Shown: piece by piece, positions 15,578-23,524 of the stretch | Numbering within the stretch: position 1 is the stretch's first letter | Layout: every line of letters starts with the position of its first letter | Assembly: GCA_017448455.1 (NCBI GenBank) | Contig: JAFSLL010000203.1 | Location: 1-62,816, forward strand | Length of the DNA stretch: 62,816 nt | Origin: Oscillospiraceae bacterium | GTDB taxonomy: Bacteria; Bacillota; Clostridia; Oscillospirales; Oscillospiraceae | Reading direction: 5' to 3' | Notes under the pieces: generated by a model | Told to the model about the DNA's origin: nothing | Database searches by the model: none | What the model saw: only the letters and a program-made list of their open reading frames with translations | Position numbers and translations under genes: made by a program

Positions 15578-16824
15578 ACTGTTTCCTCCTTTTGGTCTGC
15601 TGCCTCCATCCACTCCCGGACCCGAATCCGCATTCCTTCCGGTTTCGGTCCGCCCACCGCGCAGCCGTCGGGGTCAACCCGCAGCAGAACCGGCTGGCAG
15701 AAGAAGGTGATGTAGAAACCGGCTATCATCAGCAGAAAAGCCGCGCAGAGCAGCACGTTGACAAGCGTCGGCGTATATTTGATCCGCAGCCCGGGGTATT
15801 CGACCGGTTCCTCAAAACGGAAGCGGAGATCCCCCACCTGCAGCTCATCCCCCACAAAGGCCAGGATCGGCGTATAGACGCCGTCCGAGGCCGTCTCCAC
15901 CTTATACACCGGGTTCGGGTAGCTCCCGGAGGTGTTCGTTACGAGCGTGACATTGCCGCTGGGATCCTGGATCAGATCCGGATAGAGCGCCTCATACCAG
16001 AGTCCGTTCACACCGTCGAGGGAGAGAAACACCAGCTCTGTCAGGGTCAGGGTATCCTCCCCGCCGGTCTCAAGATTCTGAACCGTAACCGAACCGGCCG
16101 TCCCGTAGGTCTGCTGGTAGACCTTATAGGGGCCGAAGGTCAGCGGATGGTTCACGCTGATCTCCCGGATGCCGCTCTCCCGTCCGTCCGGCAGCCGGAC
16201 AGAAATCTCGCTGGTGAAATCCAGGCGCCCGGAGGCGTCCTCAATGCGGAAGCTCTCCACGGCGATCTCGGTTCCGTCGTCCATCCAGAGCGCCTCGCCG
16301 GGCAGACAGGTCTGATCTGTCGAGGTCGGCAGATAGATGGCCCCCGCGCCGAACAGGATCGTCAGCAGGATGGAGAGGTGGGTAATGAAGCTGCCGTAGC
16401 GGCCGAAGCCGTTCTTCCGAAAGAAGATGGATTCCCCCTCCGCAGTTTCGCGGCAGCGCATGGCGCGGAGAGACGAGAGCACCCGATCCCGCTGTGCGGA
16501 ATCCAGCGGAAAGTTCACCGGAAGATTCCGGAGTGTCTCCGTTTCCCTCTTCCTCGCGGCAGAAACAGAGCGGATCCGCACCAGGGAACACAGCGTCAGA
16601 TTCAGACAGAGCATCACCAGCAGCAGCTGAAAATACCAGCTTTTAAACACGTCGTGCAGCTTCAGCATCAGGATTACGCCGTGGAAGCTGCGGTAGGTCT
16701 GGGCATACCAGGCGATCTCCCTCCCCTGCGGAATCACGGTTCCGACGACGGAGAGCGCGGCGATCAGGAGCAGCAGGATAATGCCAAAACGCATGGAGCG
16801 GAGAAACGAGATCAGTTTTTTCAT
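15574..16824 (-). CDS. resB: Cytochrome c biogenesis protein ResB
   Basis: A 416-residue membrane protein. N-terminal helices include SMRFGIILLLLIAALSVVGT (about 10-29), there is a large extracytoplasmic beta-rich domain, and a final helix lies at about 365-385. This is the ResB/Ccs1 layout of cytochrome c maturation system II. It partners CcsA, whose gene overlaps it by 4 bases. It lies 71 bases downstream of nrfA, with a hairpin in the gap that could lower read-through. A basic tail follows the last helix. Confidence 0.88.
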   Translation of the reverse strand: MKKLISFLRSMRFGIILLLLIAALSVVGTVIPQGREIAWYAQTYRSFHGVILMLKLHDVFKSWYFQLLLVMLCLNLTLCSLVRIRSVSAARKRETETLRNLPVNFPLDSAQRDRVLSSLRAMRCRETAEGESIFFRKNGFGRYGSFITHLSILLTILFGAGAIYLPTSTDQTCLPGEALWMDDGTEIAVESFRIEDASGRLDFTSEISVRLPDGRESGIREISVNHPLTFGPYKVYQQTYGTAGSVTVQNLETGGEDTLTLTELVFLSLDGVNGLWYEALYPDLIQDPSGNVTLVTNTSGSYPNPVYKVETASDGVYTPILAFVGDELQVGDLRFRFEEPVEYPGLRIKYTPTLVNVLLCAAFLLMIAGFYITFFCQPVLLRVDPDGCAVGGPKPEGMRIRVREWMEAADQKEETV

Positions 16825-16841
16825 GAGCAGGCCCTCATAAA

Positions 16842-16875
16842 GAACACCGCCCGCCCTTTGGGCGAGCGGTGTTCC
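16842..16875 (-). terminator. Hairpin between nrfA and resB
   Basis: On the minus strand, GAACACCGCTCGCCC pairs with GGGCGGGCGGTGTTC (15 bp, one wobble/mismatch) and only TTTAT follows. It may be a leaky terminator or mRNA-processing element setting nrfA above resB-ccsA expression. Confidence 0.55.
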
Positions 16876-16895
16876 CTGACTGTAATCTATTCGGT

Positions 16896-18197
16896 TCAGG
16901 CTGACTTGAACATGCCAAGCGCCTGGGCTGTCAGTGTTTCCGCCTTGTCCAGGCAGTCATGGGTCAGCTTCGGGTTATGCGCGCCGTTGCTGTTCTCCAC
17001 GAACACGAAGTCCCAGTAGAACTGCGCGTCACGGGCCACCGCGCGGATCGCGTTGAGCTCTTCTTCCGTATACTCCCCGCTCTCCACCGCCTTTGCCAGC
17101 GTCTCTGTCAGTTCGACCAGCTGATCGGCGATCTCCCGCGTGCGGGCATCCGCCTTCTCCTGAACATCGCGCACTTCCGACACGAGGTCGGCATGGCACT
17201 TGGAGCACTCATCCGCGATGAGCTGCTCATTGTCCAGCGGGCTGGTCAGGTAATGGTTCGGATAGGTGCTCCTGCCATCCTCACCGACCACCATGCCCAT
17301 ATGGCAGTCGGCGCAGGTGAACTGGCCGCCGTGAATGCTCCCCTCACCAAGGAAAGTCTCAAACTCCGGATGCTGAACTTTGATCTGCCGGACGCCGGTC
17401 CGCGGGTTGGTATAGTCGGCAAACGGCTCCCCGTCCACCAGCAGGTCGTTGTTGTAATAGCTCAGGATCGCGTCCGGACTCATGTCCGAAAGGCTGGTGC
17501 GCGGAAGGCTGGTCACGCCGGTGCCGGGATAGAAGTAATACTCCACATGGCACTGTCCGCAGGCGAGATCGGCCGCCGGGACCTTCTCAAAATCTTCCCC
17601 GAGCGCGTCAATCACATAGGTATGGGTAACCGTAATCTCCCCCGGGGTGTTGGCATGGCAGCTGTAGCAGCTGATCCCCTCGGATACCAGCTCTCTGACT
17701 TCGTCAAAGGACAGCGTATAGGCCTCCGGCCCCATCTCATTCACAAGGTTGGTAAAGTCCGGCGTTTTGCAGGTCCAGCACTGCGCGAGCGCGTGCGGAC
17801 GGCCGGTTTCGAGGATGTCATCCACATCGTAGAAGTGGCCGCGGGCGCTGCCGTAGGACTTGGAGAAGCCGTACGGCTCATACAGCGTCACGAGCTGTGG
17901 ATACTCCTCCAGATAATTGACGATCTCGCTGTTCTCCTGATTGCGCATGAGGCTGGCATAGATCTCCGGGTATTCCTCTTCCCAGTCCGCCGCGTGGAGC
18001 ACTGTCACGCCGGACATGGTCTCCACCTGTTTGGCGACATTCCTGCCCGTATGGGAGGCATTCGCCAGGGCTGTTGCCCTGTCCAGCGGCGCGTTTGACG
18101 CGATGATGCCGCTGATAATCCCGATGACCAGCACAGCGACGCCGCATCCGATGCCGATGAGATCATGGAGCTTCCGCTTCTGTTCCTTCTTGTCCAT
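16896..18197 (-). CDS. nrfA: Ammonia-forming cytochrome c nitrite reductase
   Basis: A 433-residue pentaheme cytochrome that reduces nitrite to ammonium with six electrons. Heme 1 is the diagnostic CWTCK (C140, C143, K144). The other four are CYSCH (177-181), CGQCH (213-217), CADCH (295-299) and CSKCH (331-335). HVEYYF follows heme 3 and supplies the conserved active-site tyrosine, and YPNHYLTSPL carries the conserved histidine. A hydrophobic segment (about 12-34) is a signal or uncleaved anchor. ATG 18197 has the SD GAAGGAG. No nrfH-type membrane quinol dehydrogenase gene is within reach on either side, so the electron donor is not encoded here. resB-ccsA follow in the same direction. Confidence 0.95.
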   Translation of the reverse strand: MDKKEQKRKLHDLIGIGCGVAVLVIGIISGIIASNAPLDRATALANASHTGRNVAKQVETMSGVTVLHAADWEEEYPEIYASLMRNQENSEIVNYLEEYPQLVTLYEPYGFSKSYGSARGHFYDVDDILETGRPHALAQCWTCKTPDFTNLVNEMGPEAYTLSFDEVRELVSEGISCYSCHANTPGEITVTHTYVIDALGEDFEKVPAADLACGQCHVEYYFYPGTGVTSLPRTSLSDMSPDAILSYYNNDLLVDGEPFADYTNPRTGVRQIKVQHPEFETFLGEGSIHGGQFTCADCHMGMVVGEDGRSTYPNHYLTSPLDNEQLIADECSKCHADLVSEVRDVQEKADARTREIADQLVELTETLAKAVESGEYTEEELNAIRAVARDAQFYWDFVFVENSNGAHNPKLTHDCLDKAETLTAQALGMFKSA

Positions 18198-18265
18198 TTC
18201 GTTCTCCTTCCGTTCATGGACGGAATCCTGCGCACAGTTATGAATCAATACGCATACTTAGTAAT

Positions 18266-18294
18266 ATTATATCGTAAGCGGCCGCTTTCGTCAA
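18266..18294 (-). promoter_or_regulatory. nrfA promoter with a palindrome in the spacer
   Basis: Minus-strand TTGACG, a 17-base spacer and TATAAT. The spacer holds a perfect 12-bp palindrome, AAGCGGCCGCTT (18276-18287), a plausible regulator site between -35 and -10. Confidence 0.7.
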
Positions 18295-18371
18295 GCTTAT
18301 TGTTCCTGTCCGGCAGGCTTGTTCCGTCACGGTTTTTTCCCGCCGGAATTCCGGTTTACGTTCAGTTTTTC

Positions 18372-18400
18372 TTGCAATGAACAACCTGAAATGCTATACT
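18372..18400 (+). promoter_or_regulatory. Promoter of the leucine-rich-repeat genes
   Basis: TTGCAA, a 17-base spacer and TATACT, about 50 bases before ATG 18451. Confidence 0.65.
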
Positions 18401-18450
18401 GACAAGGATCATTATCTGCTCAGTATTTGTTTCGAAAGGCTGGAACAGAC

Positions 18451-20199
18451 ATGAAAGTACTTCGTGTTCTGAAAAAAATCATTCTTCTCGCATGGCTTGT
18501 ATTTCTCGTGCTCTGCACACATTCTCTGGTCATGCAGCTCCATTCCTCCACGGGTGATGAGGCTTCCCCGGAAGTGAACACACCCGCTTTGAGTGTTCCC
18601 TTTGTTCAACCCTCAGGCGTCACGCTCTCTTCCGGCACGTATGCGGAAACAACGGAAGACCTGACCGCGGTGGTCACCGCGGAAGATCTGGCGCTTCTGG
18701 ACACCTTCCCCGCGCTCCGTTCCGCCGACTTCTCCGGCAGCACCTGCTATGAGGACATCATCGCCTGGGCGGAGGCACATCCGGCTGTCAGCGTCCGCTA
18801 TACCGTTTCGCTGCCGGACGGCCAGACTGCGGACAATGCTGTGACAACGTTGGATCTCTCCGAAATGAACGCCGCGGACGCCGGCGCGGCTGCCGCGCTC
18901 CTGCGGTACCTGCCCAAGCTGACACTGGTCGATCTCGGTGTCGGAACGGCGGAGAACACGATCGCCGGTGAGGACCTCGCCGCCATCGCCGAAGCCTGTC
19001 CGAACGCGGAGCTGCGCTACGCGCTGTCCCTGCTCGGCAATGAGGTCAGCCTCGACGCCAAAGAGCTGGATCTCAGCTCCCTGCAGAGCAGTCAGGCCGC
19101 GGAAGCCGCCGCGGTGCTCAGCAGCATGACGAATCTGGAGCGCATCACCCTCGGCAGTCAGGAGAACGGCCTGAGCTGGGCCGACGTCAACCGCATCCAT
19201 GAGGCCGCGCCGAACGCCGTGCTGGATTACAGTTTCAGCATCTGGGGTGTGGACGCGAACCTGCAGGACGAAGTCCTCAACCTCAGCCATGTGAAGATGA
19301 ACGACGAGGGCGCCGCCGTGCGGGAGGTGCTCCCGTGCATGACCAGACTGCAGACCCTGGACATGGACTTCTGTGAGGTCTCAAACGACGCCATGGCCCA
19401 GATCCGCGCGGACTACCCCGATGTGGACGTGATCTGGCGCATCTGGTTTGCCGGATACAGCGTCCGGACCGATGTGGAGCGCATTCTGGCCTCCTCCACC
19501 GCCCGCGGCGGACAGGTCACGGATCAGGAAGCAAAATGCCTTCAGTACTGCAATAAGGTCAAATATCTTGATCTCGGCCACAATCAGGTGCTGACGGACA
19601 TCTCCTTCGTCCGCGGCATGCCGGATCTGGAAGTGCTGATCCTCGCGATCAATGACGTCGAGGACATCTCTCCCCTCGCCGACTGCCCGAAGCTGGAATA
19701 CCTGGAGATTAACTCCACCAATGTAACGGATCTGAGCCCGCTCTCCAATTCGCAGGCGCTTCGCCATCTGAACATCGGCCGGACGGCGCACATGGACGGC
19801 AATTACGGAGAAGACCTGCTCCGCCCTCGTGTCACCGACCTCACCCCGCTTTACGGGCTCTCGGATCTGGAGCGCCTCTGGATCGGATCCGTGGTCGCGG
19901 AAGGCATTCCCATGGAGCAGATCCTGAAGATGTGCGAGGTCATGGGCGTCGATAACCTATACAACGAAGACGGCACGCTCAACGAATACTGCGAGCGCAT
20001 CAACATCACTTCCGGCGACCCCTCTCAGGGTACCTGGCGCACAACCGGGTCCCGCCCCGACTGGGTCTGGGCCGAATGGGAAAGAACCGGCGTCTTCAAC
20101 GATCCGCTGAATGAGCGCTATCTGCTTCTGCGCGAACAGTTCGGCTATGACAACGCCAACCAGAACTACTCTCTCCCGCAGAACGATCCTCTCTATTAA
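18451..20199 (+). CDS. Membrane-anchored leucine-rich-repeat protein
   Basis: A 582-residue protein with an N-terminal hydrophobic helix (about 10-28) that reads as a signal anchor. The cysteine at its end (VLC) lacks a proper lipobox. The body is built of leucine-rich repeats: irregular ones (about 70-300) with LDLSEMN and LDLSSLQ segments, then a more regular internalin-like run (about 360-440) with LDLGHNQVLTDISF and LEINSTNVTDLSPL. A Trp-rich segment lies near the C-terminus (TGSRPDWVWAEWERTG). It is exposed outside the cell and its role is unknown; such proteins usually bind protein or glycan partners. The next gene, 21 bases on, encodes a shorter paralogue whose C-terminal half is clearly related. 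Confidence 0.75.
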   Translation: MKVLRVLKKIILLAWLVFLVLCTHSLVMQLHSSTGDEASPEVNTPALSVPFVQPSGVTLSSGTYAETTEDLTAVVTAEDLALLDTFPALRSADFSGSTCYEDIIAWAEAHPAVSVRYTVSLPDGQTADNAVTTLDLSEMNAADAGAAAALLRYLPKLTLVDLGVGTAENTIAGEDLAAIAEACPNAELRYALSLLGNEVSLDAKELDLSSLQSSQAAEAAAVLSSMTNLERITLGSQENGLSWADVNRIHEAAPNAVLDYSFSIWGVDANLQDEVLNLSHVKMNDEGAAVREVLPCMTRLQTLDMDFCEVSNDAMAQIRADYPDVDVIWRIWFAGYSVRTDVERILASSTARGGQVTDQEAKCLQYCNKVKYLDLGHNQVLTDISFVRGMPDLEVLILAINDVEDISPLADCPKLEYLEINSTNVTDLSPLSNSQALRHLNIGRTAHMDGNYGEDLLRPRVTDLTPLYGLSDLERLWIGSVVAEGIPMEQILKMCEVMGVDNLYNEDGTLNEYCERINITSGDPSQGTWRTTGSRPDWVWAEWERTGVFNDPLNERYLLLREQFGYDNANQNYSLPQNDPLY

Positions 20200-20220
20200 T
20201 CAGGAGCGCACCCACATACC

Positions 20221-21489
20221 ATGAAAAGATTATTCGCAAAGCTTGCCGCGGTCCTTCTCGCGCTCTGTATGCTGGCGGGATGCGGCGGCGCCGACCACGC
20301 AGGCTCCATCGCGCCGGAGGCTGTCCCCTCCGCCCCCGCGGAAGCCGCGTCTCCGGAACCGACGCCGGAACCGACGCCGGAGCCGACCCCCACATATGAC
20401 CTGAACTTCTCCGTCGGCGGTCAGCCGCTCTCCGAGGCGGTCGAGAGCCTGGACCTCACACAGGCCAGCCCGGAGGAGATCGACCGGCTGATCTCGGTTC
20501 TGCCGGCTCTTCCCAATCTGAAGACCCTGGAGCTCGGCTCCGCTGCCGCGGAAAATCCCGCGGTTTCCTGGGACCAGGTTTACGCGCTGGAGCAGGGGGC
20601 GCCGCAGGCGGTGCTCAACTACCGCTTTACGGTCCAGGGCTATCCCTTCTCCCTCTCGGATGAGATTCTGAATCTGAACCATATCGTGTTTACCGACGAA
20701 GGCGCCCTGGCCTCCAGAATCGCCGGCTGCATGCCGAACCTGCGCATTCTGGACATGGACAGCTGCGGCGTCTCGAACAGCAGCATGGCAGCGATCCGGG
20801 ACTTCTACCCCGATGTGGAAGTTGTCTGGCGTGTCTGGATCGGAACGGGCTACAGCGTGCGCACCAATGTCGAGCGGATCCTGATCTCGAACCCCGACCG
20901 CGGCGGAGAGCTGAACACCCCCGAATCCGTCGAAGGCCTGTATTACTGCACCAAAACCAAGTACCTGGACATGGGCCACAACGCCTATCTGCGGGACATC
21001 TCCTTCCTCGCGAACATGCCCGATCTGGAAGTCCTGATCGTCGCCATGTCCGAAGTGAAGGACCTCACGCCGCTGGCGAGCTGCCCAAAGCTCAACTATC
21101 TGGAGCTGCAGAACACGGCCGCCTGTGACCTCCGCCCGCTCGCCGGGCTGAAGGAGCTGCGGGATCTGAACATCTGCTACAACTTCGCGCTCTGGGACAT
21201 CTCGCCCCTGTATGAGCTGGACCTCGACCGGCTGTACATCGGCTGCTTTACGCCCGTCTCTCAGGATCAGGTTACGGAGTTCCGAAAGCTCCACCCCAAC
21301 TGCGTCATCAACACCACGACGGAAAACCCGACGGAAGAAGGCTGGCGCGCCGGCTGGGTCGCGGAGGGCGTCTGGGAGACCATGCCCCGCTATGTGCAGC
21401 TCTACGATGAGTTCCAGTACGGGAACTTCCCCTACTGCTACTCCTACACGGAGAACGACCCCCGCGTTTACAACCGGTTTGAATACTGA
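20221..21489 (+). CDS. Leucine-rich-repeat lipoprotein
   Basis: A 422-residue lipoprotein with a signal peptide ending in the lipobox LAGC (C21). A Pro/Glu/Thr spacer (PEPTPEPTPEPTP, about 46-58) follows, as used to lift domains through the wall, then leucine-rich repeats. The conserved block MDSCGVSNSSMAAIRDFYP through NVERIL and YLDMGHNAYLRDISFLA parallels the same block of the upstream protein, so the pair arose by duplication. The C-terminal aromatic part (GWRAGWVAEGVWE) also has a counterpart there. It is surface-exposed and its function is unknown. The two genes share one promoter and end at a strong terminator. Confidence 0.8.
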   Translation: MKRLFAKLAAVLLALCMLAGCGGADHAGSIAPEAVPSAPAEAASPEPTPEPTPEPTPTYDLNFSVGGQPLSEAVESLDLTQASPEEIDRLISVLPALPNLKTLELGSAAAENPAVSWDQVYALEQGAPQAVLNYRFTVQGYPFSLSDEILNLNHIVFTDEGALASRIAGCMPNLRILDMDSCGVSNSSMAAIRDFYPDVEVVWRVWIGTGYSVRTNVERILISNPDRGGELNTPESVEGLYYCTKTKYLDMGHNAYLRDISFLANMPDLEVLIVAMSEVKDLTPLASCPKLNYLELQNTAACDLRPLAGLKELRDLNICYNFALWDISPLYELDLDRLYIGCFTPVSQDQVTEFRKLHPNCVINTTTENPTEEGWRAGWVAEGVWETMPRYVQLYDEFQYGNFPYCYSYTENDPRVYNRFEY

Positions 21490-21493
21490 AAAG

Positions 21494-21530
21494 CACACCC
21501 GCACGGACCGAACGATCCGCGCGGGTGTGT
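21494..21530. terminator. Terminator between the LRR lipoprotein gene and tsf
   Basis: CACACCCGC pairs with GCGGGTGTG, with an inner GGACCG / CGATCC-like arm. It sits between converging genes and lacks a long T tract. Confidence 0.6.
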
Positions 21531-21554
21531 TACTGTTATACTGTATGGATCGGC

Positions 21555-22487
21555 TTACTTGCCCATGTTCATCTGGGCAGCGACTTCCGCCGCGAAGTCT
21601 TCCTGCTTCTTCTCGATGCCTTCGCCCTTCACAAAGTGAACCGCGTTAACGAACCTGACCTTGCCGCCGAGCTTCTTGGCAGCGTCGGCAATGTAGCCTT
21701 CCACGGAACCGGTGAAGAGGTCGGAGCGGACAAACTCCTGCTGGAGCAGGCAGGTCTCTTTATAGAAGGCGTTCATCTTGCCGGCGGCGATCTTCTCTTT
21801 GATTGCAGCGGGCTTGGCAGCCATCTTCGGGTCGTTGTCCATCAGGGCAACCTGAACGGCCAGCTCATGGTCGAGGTCTTCCTGCGGAACCAGCGCCTTG
21901 TCCCAGAACTTCGGGTTCATGGCGGCAATCTGCATGGCGACGTTCTTGCCGATCTCGGTCGCGTCGATATCGCCCTCGACTTCGAGGTTCACGAGCACAC
22001 CGTGGGTGCCGCCGGCGTGGACATAGGCCACGTTGAACGGATTCGCGAAGCGCGCGAAGCGGCGGATCTGAAGATTCTCACCGATGGACATGACCTTCTC
22101 GGGGAGGATCTCGGCGACGGTCAGGTCACGCTCGGGATACTTGCACTGCAGCAGCGCGTCCACATCCGCGGGGGCATCGGTCAGGACGACCTTGCAGATG
22201 TCCTTTACAAACTGAACAAAAGCCTCGCTCTTGGCGCAGAAGTCGGTCTCGCAGTTGACTTCCACAACAGCGCCGACACCGCAGCGGGGGCAGACGCGGG
22301 CATAGGCCATGCCTTCCGCGGCAATGCGGCCGGCCTTTTTCGCTGCCTTCGCAAGGCCCTTCTCACGCAGCCAGTCGACTGCCTTTTCCATATCGCCGTC
22401 CGTCGCCTGAAGGGCCTTCTTGCAGTCCATCATGCCGACGTTTGTCATCTCACGGAGTGTTTTTACATCCTGAGCGGTAAATGCCAT
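21555..22487 (-). CDS. tsf: Translation elongation factor Ts
   Basis: A 310-residue EF-Ts, which recycles EF-Tu by GDP/GTP exchange. The N-terminal UBA-like domain has LREMTNVGMMDCKKAL (about 11-26), followed by the core VEVNCETDF and the dimerisation/coiled region. The start is ATG 22487 with GGAGG upstream; the open frame extends further but without family similarity. The segment where relatives have a YxHGGGRxG-like turn reads ARVCPRCGVG, giving a CxxC plus two more cysteines (C66, C69, C79, C84). It lies downstream of rpsB, the classical order, with a terminator-like hairpin in the gap. Confidence 0.95.
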   Translation of the reverse strand: MAFTAQDVKTLREMTNVGMMDCKKALQATDGDMEKAVDWLREKGLAKAAKKAGRIAAEGMAYARVCPRCGVGAVVEVNCETDFCAKSEAFVQFVKDICKVVLTDAPADVDALLQCKYPERDLTVAEILPEKVMSIGENLQIRRFARFANPFNVAYVHAGGTHGVLVNLEVEGDIDATEIGKNVAMQIAAMNPKFWDKALVPQEDLDHELAVQVALMDNDPKMAAKPAAIKEKIAAGKMNAFYKETCLLQQEFVRSDLFTGSVEGYIADAAKKLGGKVRFVNAVHFVKGEGIEKKQEDFAAEVAAQMNMGK

Positions 22488-22529
22488 TCTTATTTCCTCC
22501 TTAATCAGTTCAGTGAGTACAGTTTCTTC

Positions 22530-22556
22530 AAAAATGGGGGCGCTCGAAACGCCCCC
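22530..22556 (-). terminator. Terminator-like hairpin between rpsB and tsf
   Basis: On the minus strand, GGGGGCG pairs with CGCCCCC around a 7-base loop and is followed by ATTTTTG. It could be an attenuator setting the S2:EF-Ts ratio. Confidence 0.6.
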
Positions 22557-22566
22557 CGTCACTTGC

Positions 22567-23289
22567 TTATTCTTCCGCAGCTTCGGCTTCGGCTTCTTCC
22601 ACGTCGGCGCCCTGATGGCCTTCCTGAACGGCATTGGCCATGGTGGCGGCAATCAGGCGAATCGCACGGATCGCGTCATCGTTTGCGGGGATGACATAGT
22701 CGACCTCGTCCGGATCGCAGTTGGTGTCAACGATCGCGACAATGGGAATGTGAAGCTTGCGGGCCTCGGCGATGGCATTGTGCTCCTTGCGCGGGTCAAC
22801 GACGAACAGAGCGCCGGGGAGCTTCTTCATGTCTTTTACGCCGCCGAGATACTTCTCGAGCTTTTCCATCTCGCCGAGGTGCTTCATGACTTCCTTCTTG
22901 GGAAGCATATCGAAGGTGCCGTCTTCCTGCATCTTCTTCAGCTGCGCGAGACGATCCACGCGGGTGCGCATGGTCTTGAAGTTGGTGAGCATGCCGCCGA
23001 GCCAGCGGGCATTGACGTAATACATGCCGACGCGAGAGGCTTCCTCGCGGACGGCGTCCGTCGCCTGCTTCTTGGTGCCGACGAAGAGGATCGTTTCTCC
23101 GTTTTCCGCCAGCTGGCGAACGAACTGATAAGCCTCTTCCAGTTTCTTGACCGTCTTCTGAAGGTCAATGATGTAGATGCCGTTACGCTCACAGTAGATG
23201 TACTCGGCCATCTTGGGGTTCCAGCGTCTGGTCTGATGTCCGAAATGAACACCGGCTTCCAGAAGCTGCTTCATGGATACAACTGCCAT
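22567..23289 (-). CDS. rpsB: 30S ribosomal protein S2
   Basis: A 240-residue ribosomal protein needed to bring S1 and other late proteins to the small subunit. Family blocks are [19 protein letters not shown] (about 9-27), [22 protein letters not shown] and [16 protein letters not shown]. The acidic Ala/Glu C-terminus is typical. ATG 23289 follows AGGAGA. Transcription likely starts near 23385, giving a leader of about 95 nt. S2 genes are often autoregulated through such leaders, but I cannot match a known motif here. Confidence 0.97.
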   Translation of the reverse strand: MAVVSMKQLLEAGVHFGHQTRRWNPKMAEYIYCERNGIYIIDLQKTVKKLEEAYQFVRQLAENGETILFVGTKKQATDAVREEASRVGMYYVNARWLGGMLTNFKTMRTRVDRLAQLKKMQEDGTFDMLPKKEVMKHLGEMEKLEKYLGGVKDMKKLPGALFVVDPRKEHNAIAEARKLHIPIVAIVDTNCDPDEVDYVIPANDDAIRAIRLIAATMANAVQEGHQGADVEEAEAEAAEE

Positions 23290-23391
23290 TTTCTTTCTCC
23301 TTTTTTTGTTCTGATCCTCCGGGTACCTCAACCCCTCCGCCAAGCCATTGGCCACATGGGGAAAGTCAGCGCCCGTGTGAATTGCCGATAT

Positions 23392-23420
23392 ATATTAACA
23401 GATCATTCTTTAAAAATCAA
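23392..23420 (-). promoter_or_regulatory. rpsB-tsf promoter
   Basis: Minus-strand TTGATT, a 17-base spacer and TAATAT. Its -35 lies only 18 bases from the -35 of the divergent cotH promoter. Confidence 0.7.
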
Positions 23421-23438
23421 GCGCTTTTTACAGGAAAG

Positions 23439-23467
23439 TTGACAGTTTTTCCGAAGCGGGTTATAAT
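23439..23467 (+). promoter_or_regulatory. Perfect-consensus sigma-A promoter of the CotH gene
   Basis: TTGACA (23439-23444), exactly 17 bases, then TATAAT (23462-23467). Both boxes match consensus, so strong vegetative expression is expected unless repressed. Confidence 0.85.
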
Positions 23468-23524
23468 GCCGTGTCGCGGTGATGACCGCCGCCGTTTTGA
23501 CCGTATCAGGAGGGTTCTGTAAAC

